Assembly: GCA_022113835.1 (NCBI GenBank)
Contig: JAILWY010000009.1
Location: forward strand, 12,376,001 to 12,440,000
Source: Atopsyche davidsoni
Lineage: Eukaryota > Arthropoda > Insecta > Trichoptera > Hydrobiosidae
Length of the DNA: 64,000 bases
Direction: 5' to 3'
Positions 54,901-64,000 of the stretch are shown here, piece after piece; within the stretch, counting starts at the first letter, position 1; the number at the start of each line of letters is the position of its first letter. The notes beneath the pieces were generated by a model, which saw nothing but the letters and a program-made list of their open reading frames with translations, had not been told where the DNA came from and did not search any database. The translations under genes and the position numbers were made by a program.

Positions 54901-57900
54901 CCTGCTTGACTGAATTTATAAAAAAAATCAAATAATAAGACTTATGATGTTCTTCTTAATGGGTTTTCTTAAAAACATTTTTCAAGGTCTGTCCAGGCAA
55001 TCCAGTTGCTTGTTTATTTATGCTGGCAGGCAAAAACAATCCTGGCCCTTTATTGGCGAGCCTTTATTCAGAACAAAACCCGTTTATAAACCAAGCGAGT
55101 CACGGCCATACTGCTACACCACATTCAAAAAAATCTTTCAAATGTATTGTACCAAATTAAAAAGAATACATGACACTCAAATGGAAAATCGACACGTGTT
55201 TTACTTCATTGGCTTAGTACGTATTTTAAAGCGAGAAAATATTCAGACATTACAAAAGGCCACACTCAAACATATACAATCGAAAATTCTGGATTAATAA
55301 CATATAATATATATCAGTGCTCTCAAACCATGTTTATTTTAACCTGAATTCTTAAGGATCTCGAAAAAAAATTCTCCTACTGCTTATACAATTACTTTTA
55401 ATTTTTACGTATTTACTTATAATAATTTACAAAAATGCGAGGACATTGCGCCTTTACGAACTAGACGTGTCTGCTACTGAAAGTAACGTTGAAAAGCAAG
55501 TGAATATTCGAAAGGAATTATGAAGTAGGTTAAAACGAATCAGTCACAAATTAATTACATTTACCTTGAATATTATTTCACAGATATGTACATGAGAGTC
55601 TGATATTTTACGTTTAAAATATAAACAGTGTTGTTTTTCGATCGGCATAATCAGTGTGCGAGTATATGTTTAAATATTACTTAATAGCTGTAATAAAAAT
55701 AATTGAGTCAATATTTATAGCCGTCAGATTGGTGACTTGTTGATCTCCTTTGGGGAAATAACATCAGTAGGTAATGATTTACCTGCGGGTTTAACCACCT
55801 TCTGTGAGCCGTTCTAGGAACCTATTTGCATTTATCTCAGACAAAAATATACCAACCGTATGAGACCGTGGTGGAGTATTAAATAAACGTGTACTCAGTG
55901 TCTTGATTTATTGAAAAAACTTGTTCAAGTAGCTCTTTTCCATGTTTCACTTTGATACATTTTACTTTTGAGGTGTGGAATCTTTAAAAATATATATAAG
56001 CGTTGATAAGGTACGTAAATATTATTTTACTTTTACTTGTAGTGGATGACCAATCTGAAAGTATATTTGAAGAAGATAGACATGAAAAGATCTCCGATAT
56101 ATGTGGGGGCTAATATATTCGATGGAAAAACACTTCAGAGAGTGAATTATAGAGCCTTTGGAGTGGACTAGTAAGAAAGAAACGTTTGCAACGGCCGGCT
56201 GTTTATTTATAAATACTGAGGTTATTGCGATGGCTTAGATTTAATTTCGTGCTAAATGTAGTGAAAACAAAACTAATCAGCCATAAAAATCCAAATACTC
56301 TGCAATACGAGCATATTTGATAAGAAATTATGTGTGGGCCGAATAAACAAATTGTTCATAAATTTCTTAATGTAGCTTTACAGCATAGCTCGTACCGATG
56401 CTCTGTTGGATTAACATATCTGCATATATTGTCGTGTTAAACTCGCTACAATAAAGATAAGAATAAAAAGAAATGATTAATGATTGACATTTCAATGCCA
56501 ATTACCTAGACAAATTTCTAATATTCTTGGAATGTAGTTACTAAATGATTGCTTACAATATTTATATAATAATTCAACCACAAATAATAATAAAAAAACA
56601 TTCCATAAACTACTTAACACGTAATGGGACGACGTCAGCTATGCAAAAGTACAGGGGCCCAAAATTTTATTTTTATATATATTTTTAAGACTTGTCAATT
56701 GGCCAGCACTGTTGCATATATCAATGAAAATTTTAATTTTGAGAAAAGTCACAAAGTTTTTTAGTAAATAAAATTTTAAGGCAAAATCACTTCACATTAC
56801 ACATGCGTATTTTGAAATATATACTAGACTTTATAAATACAACAGTTGAGATTATTCAGGCCGAATCTTTAAAAATATTTTTACTGAATTATCTGTAATT
56901 TTTGTCGAGTTGAATCATCGATCTAAACAATGTTGGTTTTTATTCAGTTAAAAGCGTTCACTGAAACGAAAAGTTATAAAACCGCGGTAAATGCAGACTT
57001 ACCTGGAATATCTAAATCTAGTTTTTGCCTTTAATTTATAAGTTCAGAATAAAAAATAATACAAAAGTGACATGCCGGCTGGATTTTTTTGCATGAAACT
57101 GATCGTGTTTCGTTACGTTGATGAATCATGTAATATGTTCACACATAATTCACCCGGCTGTAATTAATTAGTCATGGTTTACATAAAATCCCAGACAAAA
57201 GATAATATTATATTGATATCGTTGTTATCATGTGTATATAGAATAATTTACAAACATTTAACCGTATTTATTACTTTATTTTTTACCGCAGAAAACTACA
57301 TTGTGTAATATTATATTAAAACACAAAAAAATAATTCATTCGGCGGACTTAATAGTTATGTCAGAGGTTAATAGTCCGTGATATGTGAGCAAGTATATAT
57401 TATAATTTTATCAAATTATACAGACAAAAAACTAAGAATTAGCATATATTTCTTTTTATTCACTGTCATTAATTTATTAACATTTTTATCAGAAAAACTT
57501 ACGTAAATTAAAACTAAAAAGAAGATTTAAAAAATAACGTGTGTGTAAGTTATAAATAATCAGGTTTTGATAAAATAATAATTCATATTCTGCAGGTTGT
57601 TACTTTTGTATTAAAACATTGAGAGAGCAAAGCTCTCAAATAAATGATACCGCCAGATAATAATAATATTTTCAATGCAAATATGACGCTGATTCGAAGG
57701 ACGAGTCGGATTTTTTGGAATGATTTCCATCGTGGTGAATCCGGCAGGAGCTGTGCGGGGCTCGCGAGTAGTCACTGACCCTCGCCATGTGCCGCAGCTT
57801 GTTGATCAACAACAGTGCAGTGCCGCAGTGCCGCAGTGCCGCAGTGCCGCAGTGCCGCAGTGCCGCAATGCCGCAGCTACTGTGCGGGCATGCACTGTGC

Positions 57901-60900
57901 GGGACGGAGTGAACCGAGCAGGAGGCATGCCGCATACAATCACACTGTATTAAATTATTGTATAAAAGGAATCCATTATTATAAGTATAGCCTCGCTCCT
58001 TTAAAGTTACGCATCAAACAGGATATTGGGTGACATTTCAGAATCAATAATACAATATTTAAACAAGCAGGAAAAACTTTGGAAAATCCAAAGGTAAATC
58101 GTAAAAATAGTCATTTTATGAATAATTCAACACGTTTGTAATTGCAAGGAAATATAATCACCCAAACTAATGCAATAATAACGGTGTCTAAATCTTTTGG
58201 GGAGACTTAAAATATTTCTACGCACGGTGCAAAAAAAATCATGTTAAGATGAAAATAATAAATCTGTACATTTTTTCTCAAACAACATACACACCTATTT
58301 ATAACAAAAAAAACCTTTAATAGCTTGTTCAGTTGTTAAATTTTAATCAAAACCAAATAAAACATAACACAAATAATATATTGATAAAACAATAAATTAT
58401 TTATTTATTCTTATTATGTCAGATAGAAACCTCCGGGCGAGTCGTGCTTAGTAAAATCCTGTTTTTTAGCTGTGCCAGTATGGCGGCGCAGGTGCCTTAT
58501 GAGGACAACGTCACAGCCCCGATACGTCTGTCAGTCATTGATAATCCTTATCAATCACAAATATGCAACGCTACGAGCGTATGTAATGCAATCGGCACAC
58601 TCGAGCTGCAGCTCTCGGCTCGGCAATGAGCTAATTATAGCGCATTGTTTGATTTATGGATAACGCCGGTGTTTATTTTTAAATTGCAATCTCCGTTACT
58701 TCGTCTTGTGAGTGATGTAGACCCCAGTCGATCTGGATCGCGCCTCTGGATCAGAGGTTTCTTTCCTCTATAGCAGCTGGAGTTCACGATTTTAACAGTC
58801 TTGTACGTTTAACCACATGCAATGTATCCACTATTCCGTGTATGCAATGTATCAATAGTTTATTATTAAAAATTCAAAAGAGCATTTGCGAGGAATTCTC
58901 AAATATATTTTGGTGAAATATTTTCTCTACTACTTAAACGCCAATTTGTAAGCTTAATTTACATAGGCAGGAATATAGAAGCGTGCACCATATACTGGCG
59001 AGTCTACTCCTCTGCGGGACAAGCGCTTGTCCTGAAGATGGATCGTGTCAACTGTCGTCAATTTAACCCCATTTTTCTTCATTTTTATGCTACTTTTATT
59101 AAGTTACAAAGATATCAGCCATCGCAGCATGCAGAATCCCACGGCTATCAAAAAGCCCTCTTATTGAATTAAGTCGATACAATGAAGTTGTTTAAATTGT
59201 AAACAACCGAAAAAAACTTTTTTTAGCCTCATGTTAATGCAATTTCTTAGGTTATGTATACTAGATACTATATTGGTGCTAAAAACACTTTTATAACGAT
59301 GTTTTATAAGGAGTAGAGATATTTTGCTTTAGCCTTAAAAAAAATAAACATTAAAAATTTCAGCCGTGTTATTTCAAAATATAATAACATATATTAAACA
59401 TAAAATACAATGAGTTGTACAACAACATAAATAAGATGCAAATAGTGATGCGAAATAACCACTTTTTACTTACTCATTAAACATTTTCTACGCAATAATT
59501 TAGTTGATTGGCGGACATTGTTGGGATATTATTTAATTCCTAGAATATTATTAAATATTTGTTTCACGTTGACGACTGCACTTCCTTTAAATTATGATCA
59601 AAAATTTTATATCATCGCTTATATGGCAACATCGCATCACGAAATGAGCCGAGCGTACGAACACAAACCAAAGGGCAATTATGTATAGGTAAATCACCTG
59701 TAAGAATACTGAAATGAAGACCTGTACGTAGTGAGAATTTTTAAAGTATAATTTAACATGAAGCATTATTATAAAAATCTAATAAACATATTAAGCATAA
59801 CAAAGGATACTTCTATATAATTTTATTGCCAGTTATTGCCATACCATGAGTTGTAGCGAATATGAAATTACATTATTTTAATGAACCACAATTCTCCTCT
59901 GGTGATATTTCAACAACAGATGAGTTTACTAAAATGTGACCTTTCCGTGATGCTGTGGAAATGCCAATTTAACAAAGTATACACCAATTGTTTTGTTTTT
60001 TAATTTTTTTATTAATAAAGTGTAAGTATTCAAAAATGCTGTTTGAATTGATTATTATTATAATATGAAGTATTAAAATAAAATACCTTGAATTCTTTAA
60101 TATTATCAATGATTATATTTATACAATTTCATTTTAGGATAGTGCTTATCATAACGTGATAAATAGACGATAATTATTTTTTTATTTCTTTCATAAAATA
60201 TATGATTAATATTTCAACGAATTACATTTGTAGTTTCTTTAAAAACTGGTGCCTTACGTTTGAGTCAGTCGTTTTCTTAATATTGCCAAGAAAAAAGCTT
60301 CTAGGTATTGTGCATTTTATTGTTTATAATCGTAGTGTGGTTATACATAGTTGGAAAAAACAATGTCGATGCTATACAATACAATTAAATTGCAAATTTC
60401 AATGCAAATTATCGTTAGAAGCTATTATCGATAATTTCCGTAAACATATATTCCCTTAAATATATTAAATTCAATCAACCAAAACATACTGCATCCTTAT
60501 AAGATAAATGCGCAATTAACTACCCACACTGTTATGTGCAAATAATACTAAGCGGGCCTGATACATAATGAGCCATCATTGAGTTTGGGAAATCGAAAAT
60601 TCTTCGTTAATTATATCCCAAGAGCTTTGCGATTCTCGTATGCATCTGAACTGTTCAAATAAAACTCGTTAAAAATAATAATAATTAGATTTGAATAGCT
60701 GATGTCGGTAGTTTGTCGTGTAGTTTGAATAGCTTGTGTTTTCGCGAGCCGTTATCGCGACTTCCTCCGATACGAGCGGCCAACATGGCGCGGCAGACTC
60801 GACAACAACCGACGCCATTATTCGCAATGTTTAGATTTGCACTTTCAACTGCAAAATAATCAAAGAATATAAACATTTTACCAGTATGCATGCATAGACG

Positions 60901-63711
60901 CAGACATTGGATGCATCAATCACAGCCAGAGGCGTCTCAGCAATTGGCAATGTTATTACCATATGCATTGTTTTTTTTAATTTTTTATAATAATACAATA
61001 TTGTATTTTTATTATTTCAACGTATCATTTTATTAAAAAAAAAACTTGTATTGTATTTTATTAAAATTTATCATATGGAAATTGTAAATAAATTTTATTC
61101 TAACACTTCGTTTTTTTAGATCAGGCTAACAGTCTTGTATTGTATAATATATACACACGTTGGTTTAAGCTTTTTAAATGTCTTATATTTTTTTATACAT
61201 AGTTTTATATAAATAAATAGCTTTTACGTTTGCAAATAGCATGTCGCTTGCAAGACGAAAAATTAATAAATGTATAGCGCTGGACCAGAAGCTGAACAAC
61301 CAAAAAGTCATATAATTCGTGTTATAAGATATATTGGTAAGAAAATGAGTTTTTTTTTTTTTTTTGAAATAGCATTAATTGTGATTATATTCACTATCTT
61401 ATAAAGAAAAACAGATCTTCTGTTATAAAAATGGATGACTGAATAAGACAGTTATTATGAGCGCATATTGACTTACACCGAGGTGATAATTCTCTTGATA
61501 TTTTCATGTTGATGTTGTAAATTATTTTTGGGAAATTTAATCACGATTTCCTTTGTGATACTAAATTTTATGTTCATACGATTCGAGTTTACAGTGTAGT
61601 GTAAATTATTTTTTTCCACTTTTCCTAAAAACATGATTTTTTAACAACTTAAATTGAAGCAACGTATATAATAGACAGTACATGCTTGTGTTAAAAGAGC
61701 TTCAATTTTATAAAAACCTACAGCTTTTGAATGATAACAAATTACGTTAATTTTTAAAAAATCTTGATAGAGATCAATATTGTATCGAAAACTTATAAAA
61801 TGATGAAAATTTATAATATAAGTATTTTTACAGAAAAAATATAGGTAACATCCAAATAATAAAAATTAAATTGTAATGATAAAAAACCAATTTCCGCCTG
61901 ATGAAGACACCACAAAAATAATTTCACAAAATGATAGCTGTATATTTTTATTCTGGCATCAAATATGAATCAAAAAAAGTTTTATCTTCTCTATTTGTGG
62001 GCGCTCTCCCCTCAAAGTCTCAAAAAGCCCATAAAAGGCAAAAGCGCTCACAGACTAACAGGAGCGTAATCTTTTCGCCATTTGGCCATTCTCGTTTCTA
62101 GCTTCAACATGGAGTATTACAAATTAAACCTGTTTGTAGTGAATATACTTTTTAAAGAATTTTTGTTTTCAATTTTAATTCCTAAAAAAATTAAATTTCT
62201 GCTAAAAATACTTTAAAAGTAATTAATTAAAATACTAAAAAAAATATGAAATTTATGTGTACATTTTATATTTAATCGGCCTGTCAAAATAACCAGTAAA
62301 TTAAAAAATATATATTAATTAAATATGCACACGTCTTTGAATAGTTTGATACGTTTTATTTATTGATGATTTCGCTTTACAGAGTTTTAATAAAATACCA
62401 ACCGATATCAACACTTTTTGCAGATTCATCTCACCCAAAACCCGTTTCTACTTTTTTGGCGCTTATTAAAAAAAAAAGTCTACTAAACCATCTGCAAGCA
62501 TTTTTTACCTTGGAGTTTTTGTATTTAAATAATCTGCTCGTCACGGGGAGATTTTTTTAGGACTGATTTATGTCTCTACAAAATTTTAAAATAGGATATT
62601 ATTTATGTTAATTGTATTGGAAAATTTTGAGAATGCCATGCTGTGAATTGGATAATTCTTCAATTTTTTTAATTTTGTTTATCTACATTAGTACAAAACG
62701 TAATTTGCAAAACAAAATTTCTGGTATTTTTTTTCATTATATGGCGAATGTTTGCTCTCGGGGTGACAATAATTTGAAACTTTTCAATGGGCATGAAAAA
62801 AATAATACCCGGAACGTAAATTTCTCCCTGAAGGGCCATTTCAGGTAAAATCTGGAATTTTCCACTTGCATCCCAAAATTGGTAACAATCACGCTTCCGA
62901 GACCACTTTGCCGACCTTCAGGAGAATACGTCTACTCGGAAGATAAGTTTTGATACATCAATAAATAAATATAACGACTGCAAACCAAACAAATAAAAGT
63001 ATCTTTACACTTGTCGCAACACTGATACTAAGTCATTTAGTGTACAAGTCGTGATAGAACAACAAATCGACATCCAAACTGCCCCAAAATTTCACTGAAT
63101 AATAATCGTTTAAAACTGTAGAGAGAACCAAATCATGTCCAAGGGGAAAGTGCAACAAAAATGGTATAATTTTCAACCAACGAATGTGTTGTTATTAATA
63201 CATGTATAAATATTGTGAAGAATGTATTCAGACGAGCGCAAGGCGGCTTTCGGTCACGACTACCGGTCGTTCAATACGAGAAGCGAGAGCGTTTCCCACC
63301 ACTCTGCGGAGTAGAAATCGCCTACTCGGAGCACTCCTCGGTGGAAGGGAAACGTGTTCCGTGCCGGGCCACACGGGCGGCGCGCGCGTGTGCGTGAGCG
63401 TGAGCGTGTGCGTGAGCGGGCGACCCAAAGGGATGGACTGTAAACCGAAATCCAAAACACCCAACTCACAATATTACCATTTGAGAGTAAAAACTATTTT
63501 TCTCGCATTCGAAATATTTATAAAAAAATTTGCCTTTTGAAATTTAAAAAAAGAAATAAAAAAAAAAAAAAAAAGAAAATCCGAATTCTCGTTTGTATAT
63601 GATAAATATTCGTTAGCAGTATTTTGTTGTGAACGCGAATATAAAATTTTGATTTCAATACTTGGATAGTTTTCACTTACCGTTGGTGGTGGTGTATCCC
63701 CAGTCTGCCAT
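21828..63711 (-). CDS. CAH1: alpha-carbonic anhydrase, cytosolic CAH1-like (5 exons)
   Basis: Coding segments are 63711-63681, 28951-28760, 25743-25526, 22494-22273 and 21965-21828 (801 nt, 266 residues). The enzyme interconverts CO2 and bicarbonate using a catalytic zinc. Seen in the joined protein: start MADWGY, then QSPVDI (residues 27-32); zinc ligands H92 and H94 in QFHCHWG and H117 in ELHLVHWN; the gate-keeping pair E104 (SEHTVDG) and T198 (GSLTTPPL); and the C-terminal block [14 protein letters not shown]. Length matches cytosolic alpha-CAs (about 260), and no signal peptide, membrane segment or C-terminal anchor signal is visible, so a cytosolic place is inferred. The proton-shuttle position (His64 in human CA II) is Tyr63, within NPGYCW, a motif typical of insect CAH1. 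All introns are GT-AG with matching phases. The ATG at 63711 is the only ATG in its open frame, sits in a good context (CCACAATGG) and lies just before the conserved W-G-Y. Family assignment is very sure; CAH1 orthology is inferred from motifs. Confidence 0.95.
22273..22494 (-). CDS. CAH1: CAH1 coding exon 4
   Basis: The acceptor AATTTTCAG precedes 22494 and the donor CAG|GTAATT follows 22273. The 222-nt phase-0 exon encodes residues 148-221, from VGKHHPEL to EVSAEQ. It includes GSLTTPPL, which holds the threonine that hydrogen-bonds the zinc-bound hydroxide (T198), and the substrate-pocket strand ESVTWILF. Confidence 0.96.
23724..23866 (+). repeat. dispersed repeat family A, copy 2
   Basis: Contains GTTAATTTACAATATTTGTT, AGGGCTATG, ATCCCCTGGTCCTGGCGCAG, TTGTGGTGCTTACA, TGCGGCTTAAGGG, then TTTCGCTATTGAGTTAGTGT and AGGGAAAA. 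It lies in CAH1 intron 3, antisense to the gene. It is the most complete copy with copy 1. Confidence 0.75.
25526..25743 (-). CDS. CAH1: CAH1 coding exon 3 (zinc-binding core)
   Basis: The acceptor TTGCTACAG precedes 25743 and the donor AAG|GTATG follows 25526. The 218-nt exon completes E75 and encodes residues 76-147: LHGGPL, QFHCHWG (zinc ligands H92, H94), GSEHTVDG (E104), AELHLVHWN (zinc ligand H117) and AVLGVFLK. It ends in phase 0. Confidence 0.97.
28280..28589. mobile_element. TTAA-type MITE in CAH1 intron 2
   Basis: Perfect 14-bp inverted ends CACTAAACCTACCG (28,280-28,293) and CGGTAGGTTTAGTG (28,576-28,589). The left flank is TTAA (28,276-28,279); the right flank is TTAC (28,590-28,593), one change from TTAA. 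The 310-bp interior is A+T-rich and non-coding. The structure fits a non-autonomous piggyBac-like element. It ends about 170 bp from the acceptor-distal side of CAH1 exon 2. Confidence 0.85.
28760..28951 (-). CDS. CAH1: CAH1 coding exon 2
   Basis: The acceptor TGCTCGCAG precedes 28951 and the donor G|GTGAG follows 28760. The 192-nt exon completes the split glycine, encodes residues 12-74 ([10 protein letters not shown] to NGRGS) and gives the first base of E75. It holds QSPVDI and LVNPGYCW, the latter with Tyr at the proton-shuttle position. It is far richer in G+C than the intron around it, and this opens long spurious frames on both strands over 28,620-29,010. Confidence 0.95.
29138..29250 (+). 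repeat. dispersed repeat family A, copy 3
   Basis: Contains GTTAGGGCTATCCCCGGGTC, CTGTGGGGCTTACA, GTGTGGCTTAGGTGGTAG, and TATCGTTATTGAGTTTGTGT followed by AGGGAAAA. Compared with copies 1 and 2 it lacks about 25 bp between GGGCTAT and CCCC. It lies in intron 1 about 190 bp upstream of CAH1 exon 2, antisense. Confidence 0.75.
29251..38276. other. CAH1 intron 1, proximal third: no gene seen
   Basis: A+T-rich intron. Overlapping frames on both strands at 35,557-35,949 (130 codons minus, 114 codons plus) are the longest open stretches, but neither shows a domain, splice context or codon pattern I can defend. A minus frame at 29,821-30,090 is likewise unrecognised. An AT microsatellite lies at about 36,738-36,753. 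Confidence 0.5.
30815..31005. other. moderately GC-rich patch, probable repeat fragment
   Basis: About 190 bp with higher G+C than intron 1 around it, from CTGACGTGGTTGACTCG to CCCAGTTGCACTCGATT. It has a 69-codon minus-strand frame with no recognisable domain. Probably an old mobile-element piece; class not determined. Confidence 0.25.
38419..38787 (-). pseudogene. piggyBac transposase, C-terminal fragment
   Basis: This 122-residue frame ends 138 bp inside the left end of the piggyBac element. The last 60 residues show the cysteine-rich zinc-binding domain that reads the element's inverted repeats: VCSQ, then [19 protein letters not shown] with a following YHTK, a C-x2-C...H...C layout. The upstream part (ERLP-like, RLSGRLHN) is also typical of the region just before that domain. 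The catalytic RNase-H-like domain with its three aspartates is missing, removed by the internal deletion, so the product is not a working transposase. No later frameshift or stop breaks the preserved piece. Confidence 0.85.
39222..39307. repeat. subterminal palindromic repeats of the piggyBac element
   Basis: An 11-bp inverted pair TTCCGCACCAA/TTGGTGCGGAA (39,222-39,232 and 39,238-39,248) is followed by two direct 24-bp copies at 39,241-39,264 and 39,284-39,307. Each copy begins with the palindrome GTGCGGAATCCGCAC and ends CTCTCGAGT. The second copy runs into the terminal inverted repeat. Such clusters are known as transposase-binding regions in piggyBac elements; that role here is inferred. 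Confidence 0.75.
39491..39584. promoter_or_regulatory. clustered CACGTG E-boxes plus CCAAT box
   Basis: Four CACGTG palindromes lie at 39,511-39,516, 39,528-39,533, 39,546-39,551 and 39,559-39,564. The first sits in GTCACGTGAC (39,509-39,518), the CLEAR-type site of TFEB/MITF factors. A near copy GTCACCTGAC lies at 39,491-39,500. A CCAAT box GCCAATCAGC follows at 39,575-39,584. The surrounding 39,435-39,630 is a C-rich CpG island in an A+T-rich intron. It lies outside both neighbouring transposons. Known binders of CACGTG include MITF/TFEB, USF, Myc/Max and CLOCK/CYCLE; which, if any, acts here cannot be told from sequence. It may be an internal promoter or enhancer, or part of an unrecognised mobile element. 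Confidence 0.6.
39682..39944. mobile_element. non-autonomous hAT MITE in CAH1 intron 1
   Basis: The left end CAGGGGTGGGCCAAC and the complement of the right end, CAGAGGTAGCCAAT, are alike with one gap. The 8-bp flanks GTCACAAG (39,674-39,681) and ATCACAAC (39,945-39,952) share TCACAA. The 263-bp interior is non-coding and carries a 59-bp tandem duplication. The ends are of the same type as the element at 12,721-12,994. Confidence 0.7.
39775..39892 (+). repeat. 59-bp tandem duplication inside the hAT MITE
   Basis: Two adjacent units (39,775-39,833 and 39,834-39,892), both starting GGAGTGAAATACATATAATA, differ at six positions. Subterminal tandem repeats are common in hAT elements and can hold transposase sites; here the pair simply fills the middle of the MITE. 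Confidence 0.85.
41284..41640. other. GC-rich island in CAH1 intron 1
   Basis: About 350 bp of CpG-rich sequence with open frames of 60-136 codons in several frames on both strands, as expected from composition. None matches a family I recognise. It could be an alternative promoter or an enhancer, or a transposon fragment. No splice donor linking it convincingly to CAH1 exon 2 was found on the minus strand within the island. Confidence 0.4.
41929..42020 (-). repeat. dispersed repeat family A, copy 4 (diverged, partial)
   Basis: On the minus strand: GGGTTGTGGGACTTGCAATA, TGTGACTCAGGTGAAAGCGT, then GTATTTCTTTATTTACATCA and TGTTGGGAAAA. Block order matches the 3' two-thirds of the family but substitutions are many. 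Confidence 0.5.
42021..57680. other. CAH1 intron 1, central part: no gene seen
   Basis: About 15.7 kb of A+T-rich DNA with no recognised exon, RNA gene or paired transposon ends. A 117-codon plus frame at 54,944-55,297 is near the chance length for this composition and matches no family I know. A 17-bp A run ends at 47,926 and could be an old retroposon tail. Confidence 0.5.
57819..57874 (+). repeat. 8-bp tandem repeat (AGTGCCGC)7
   Basis: Six perfect AGTGCCGC units (57,819-57,866) and a seventh with one change (AATGCCGC). The array sits in a 260-bp G+C-rich patch (57,690-57,950) with a perfect 14-bp palindrome TTGTTGATCAACAA just before it (57,799-57,812). The repeat opens frames rich in A-V-P-Q-C-R-S on both strands; these are products of the repeat, not genes. 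Confidence 0.95.
58430..58640. promoter_or_regulatory. candidate intronic enhancer with paired GATA sites
   Basis: A less A+T-rich stretch in intron 1, about 5 kb downstream of exon 1. It contains a perfect inverted pair of GATA sites, TTGATAA-TCC-TTATCAA (58,538-58,554), a GGCGGCGCAGGTGCC segment with an E-box, and a TAATTA homeodomain core near 58,633. Short ORFs across it show no known domain. Enhancer function is inferred only from site content. Confidence 0.3.
59033..63200. other. CAH1 intron 1, distal part: no gene seen
   Basis: Mostly A+T-rich sequence up to about 500 bp from exon 1. It starts just after a perfect 16-bp palindrome GGACAAGCGCTTGTCC (59,017-59,032). Homopolymer runs occur at 61,350-61,365 (T). 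No paired transposon ends or coding frames were recognised apart from the YY1-type segment listed separately. Confidence 0.5.
60690..60835. promoter_or_regulatory. GC-rich segment with YY1/Pho-type sites
   Basis: The segment holds GCGGCCAACATGGCGCGG (about 60,775-60,792), whose complement GCCATGTT is a YY1/Pho-type core, and ACGCCATTATT (about 60,812), a second core. It is embedded in A+T-rich intron 1 sequence. Two cores are not enough to call a Polycomb element; listed as a candidate only. Confidence 0.25.
63228..63435. other. GC-rich, GT-repeat-containing segment just inside intron 1
   Basis: About 200 bp of G+C-rich DNA lies some 250 bp downstream of CAH1 exon 1. It includes a purine-pyrimidine stretch at about 63,380-63,420 built from repeats of TGCGTGAGCG type. 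Long open frames on both strands follow from composition and match nothing I know. Its closeness to the first exon suggests part of the promoter-proximal open region, but this is inference. Confidence 0.4.
63681..63711 (-). CDS. CAH1: CAH1 coding exon 1
   Basis: Encodes [10 protein letters not shown] plus the first base of a glycine codon. The donor is G|GTAAG at 63680-63676. The 31-nt coding part is followed by an intron of about 34.7 kb. The upstream frame stays open for about 54 codons but has no ATG, so translation most likely starts at 63711. Confidence 0.9.
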
Positions 63712-64000
63712 TGTGGATTTGAAGTTTGGGACAAGTTGAAACTCGAATCGGGTGTCGCCGAAGTGTGTCGGGCTGTCTGTGGGTTTCTGGCGATGTGCTG
63801 CGCGTTTTCGCGATATTTTGCAGCCTCGCGAATGCGTTTGAGGATAATGTCCGACAGACGTACGAGCGATCACCGTAACGCGACTAAACTCATCGTTGTT
63901 AACAAGTTTGCGAGTCGCCGGCGGTCGCTCCCTCCTCCATCTCTGGCGGCTCGGGGTCCAGTGCCGGCCCGCGGCGGACGCCGCTCGCGTCGCCCCTTTG
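63712..64000 (-). promoter_or_regulatory. CpG-rich 5' UTR and promoter region of CAH1
   Basis: This block upstream of the CAH1 start codon is much richer in G+C and CpG than the rest of the window, most strongly at 63,900-64,000. It must contain the 5' UTR if exon 1 is the first exon, or part of it if the promoter lies outside the window. I see no clear TATA box. Two short upstream reading frames would be present in a long leader: an ATG near 63,890 that stops quickly and another near 63,940. The transcription start cannot be placed from sequence alone. Confidence 0.5.

Noticed and set aside
54944..55297. 117-codon plus-strand frame
   Set aside because: No recognisable motif and no promoter or splice context; near chance length.
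56651..56719. CAGGGGCCC ... GGCCAGCACTG as a miniature hAT
   Set aside because: Only about 70 bp long, poor end match and no 8-bp duplication.
1..64000. CRISPR arrays, rRNA, complete tRNA genes, operons
   Set aside because: Looked for on both strands; none seen, as expected for an animal nuclear genome.

Overview
The window comes from an AT-rich, intron-rich animal genome, most probably an insect. It holds a split gene for a cytosolic alpha-carbonic anhydrase with close insect CAH1 features, one intact hAT transposase, and several DNA-transposon relics of the hAT and TTAA-target (piggyBac-like) kinds. Order and species cannot be settled from the sequence. I see no bacterial, viral or organellar genes.

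Layout. Positions 1-21,670 are intergenic and AT-rich. They carry a 274-bp hAT MITE (12,721-12,994), an intact single-exon hAT transposase gene (16,628-18,445, + strand) whose 3' flank contains a 264-bp TTAA MITE (18,542-18,805) and ends in a hAT-type terminus near 18,893, dispersed repeats, and a GC-rich patch with a large palindrome near 9,985. Positions 21,828-63,711 hold the carbonic anhydrase gene on the minus strand. Its five coding exons (63711-63681, 28951-28760, 25743-25526, 22494-22273, 21965-21828) join with canonical GT-AG sites and compatible phases into one 801-nt reading frame of 266 codons plus stop. Intron 1 is about 34.7 kb, introns 2 and 3 about 3.0 kb each, and intron 4 is 307 bp. 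The poly(A) signal is at 21,703-21,698. The 5' UTR and promoter lie in a CpG-rich block running to the window edge (63,712-64,000).

Intron 1 is the most structured non-coding part. It holds a deleted piggyBac element with precise 15-bp ends, TTAA duplications and a C-terminal transposase fragment (38,281-39,315). About 180 bp beyond that lies a compact GC-rich block with four CACGTG E-boxes, a related CACCTG site and a CCAAT box (39,491-39,584), followed by a 263-bp hAT MITE (39,682-39,944). Other GC-rich islands at 41,284-41,640, 57,690-57,950, 58,430-58,640 and 60,690-60,830 could be regulatory or transposon-derived. Intron 2 carries a further TTAA MITE (28,280-28,589).

No new multi-gene system is visible. 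The points most worth a second look are the intronic E-box/CCAAT block, the intact hAT transposase with one recognisable end, the CLEAR-like palindrome near 9,985, and a four-copy dispersed repeat that I could not assign to a class.
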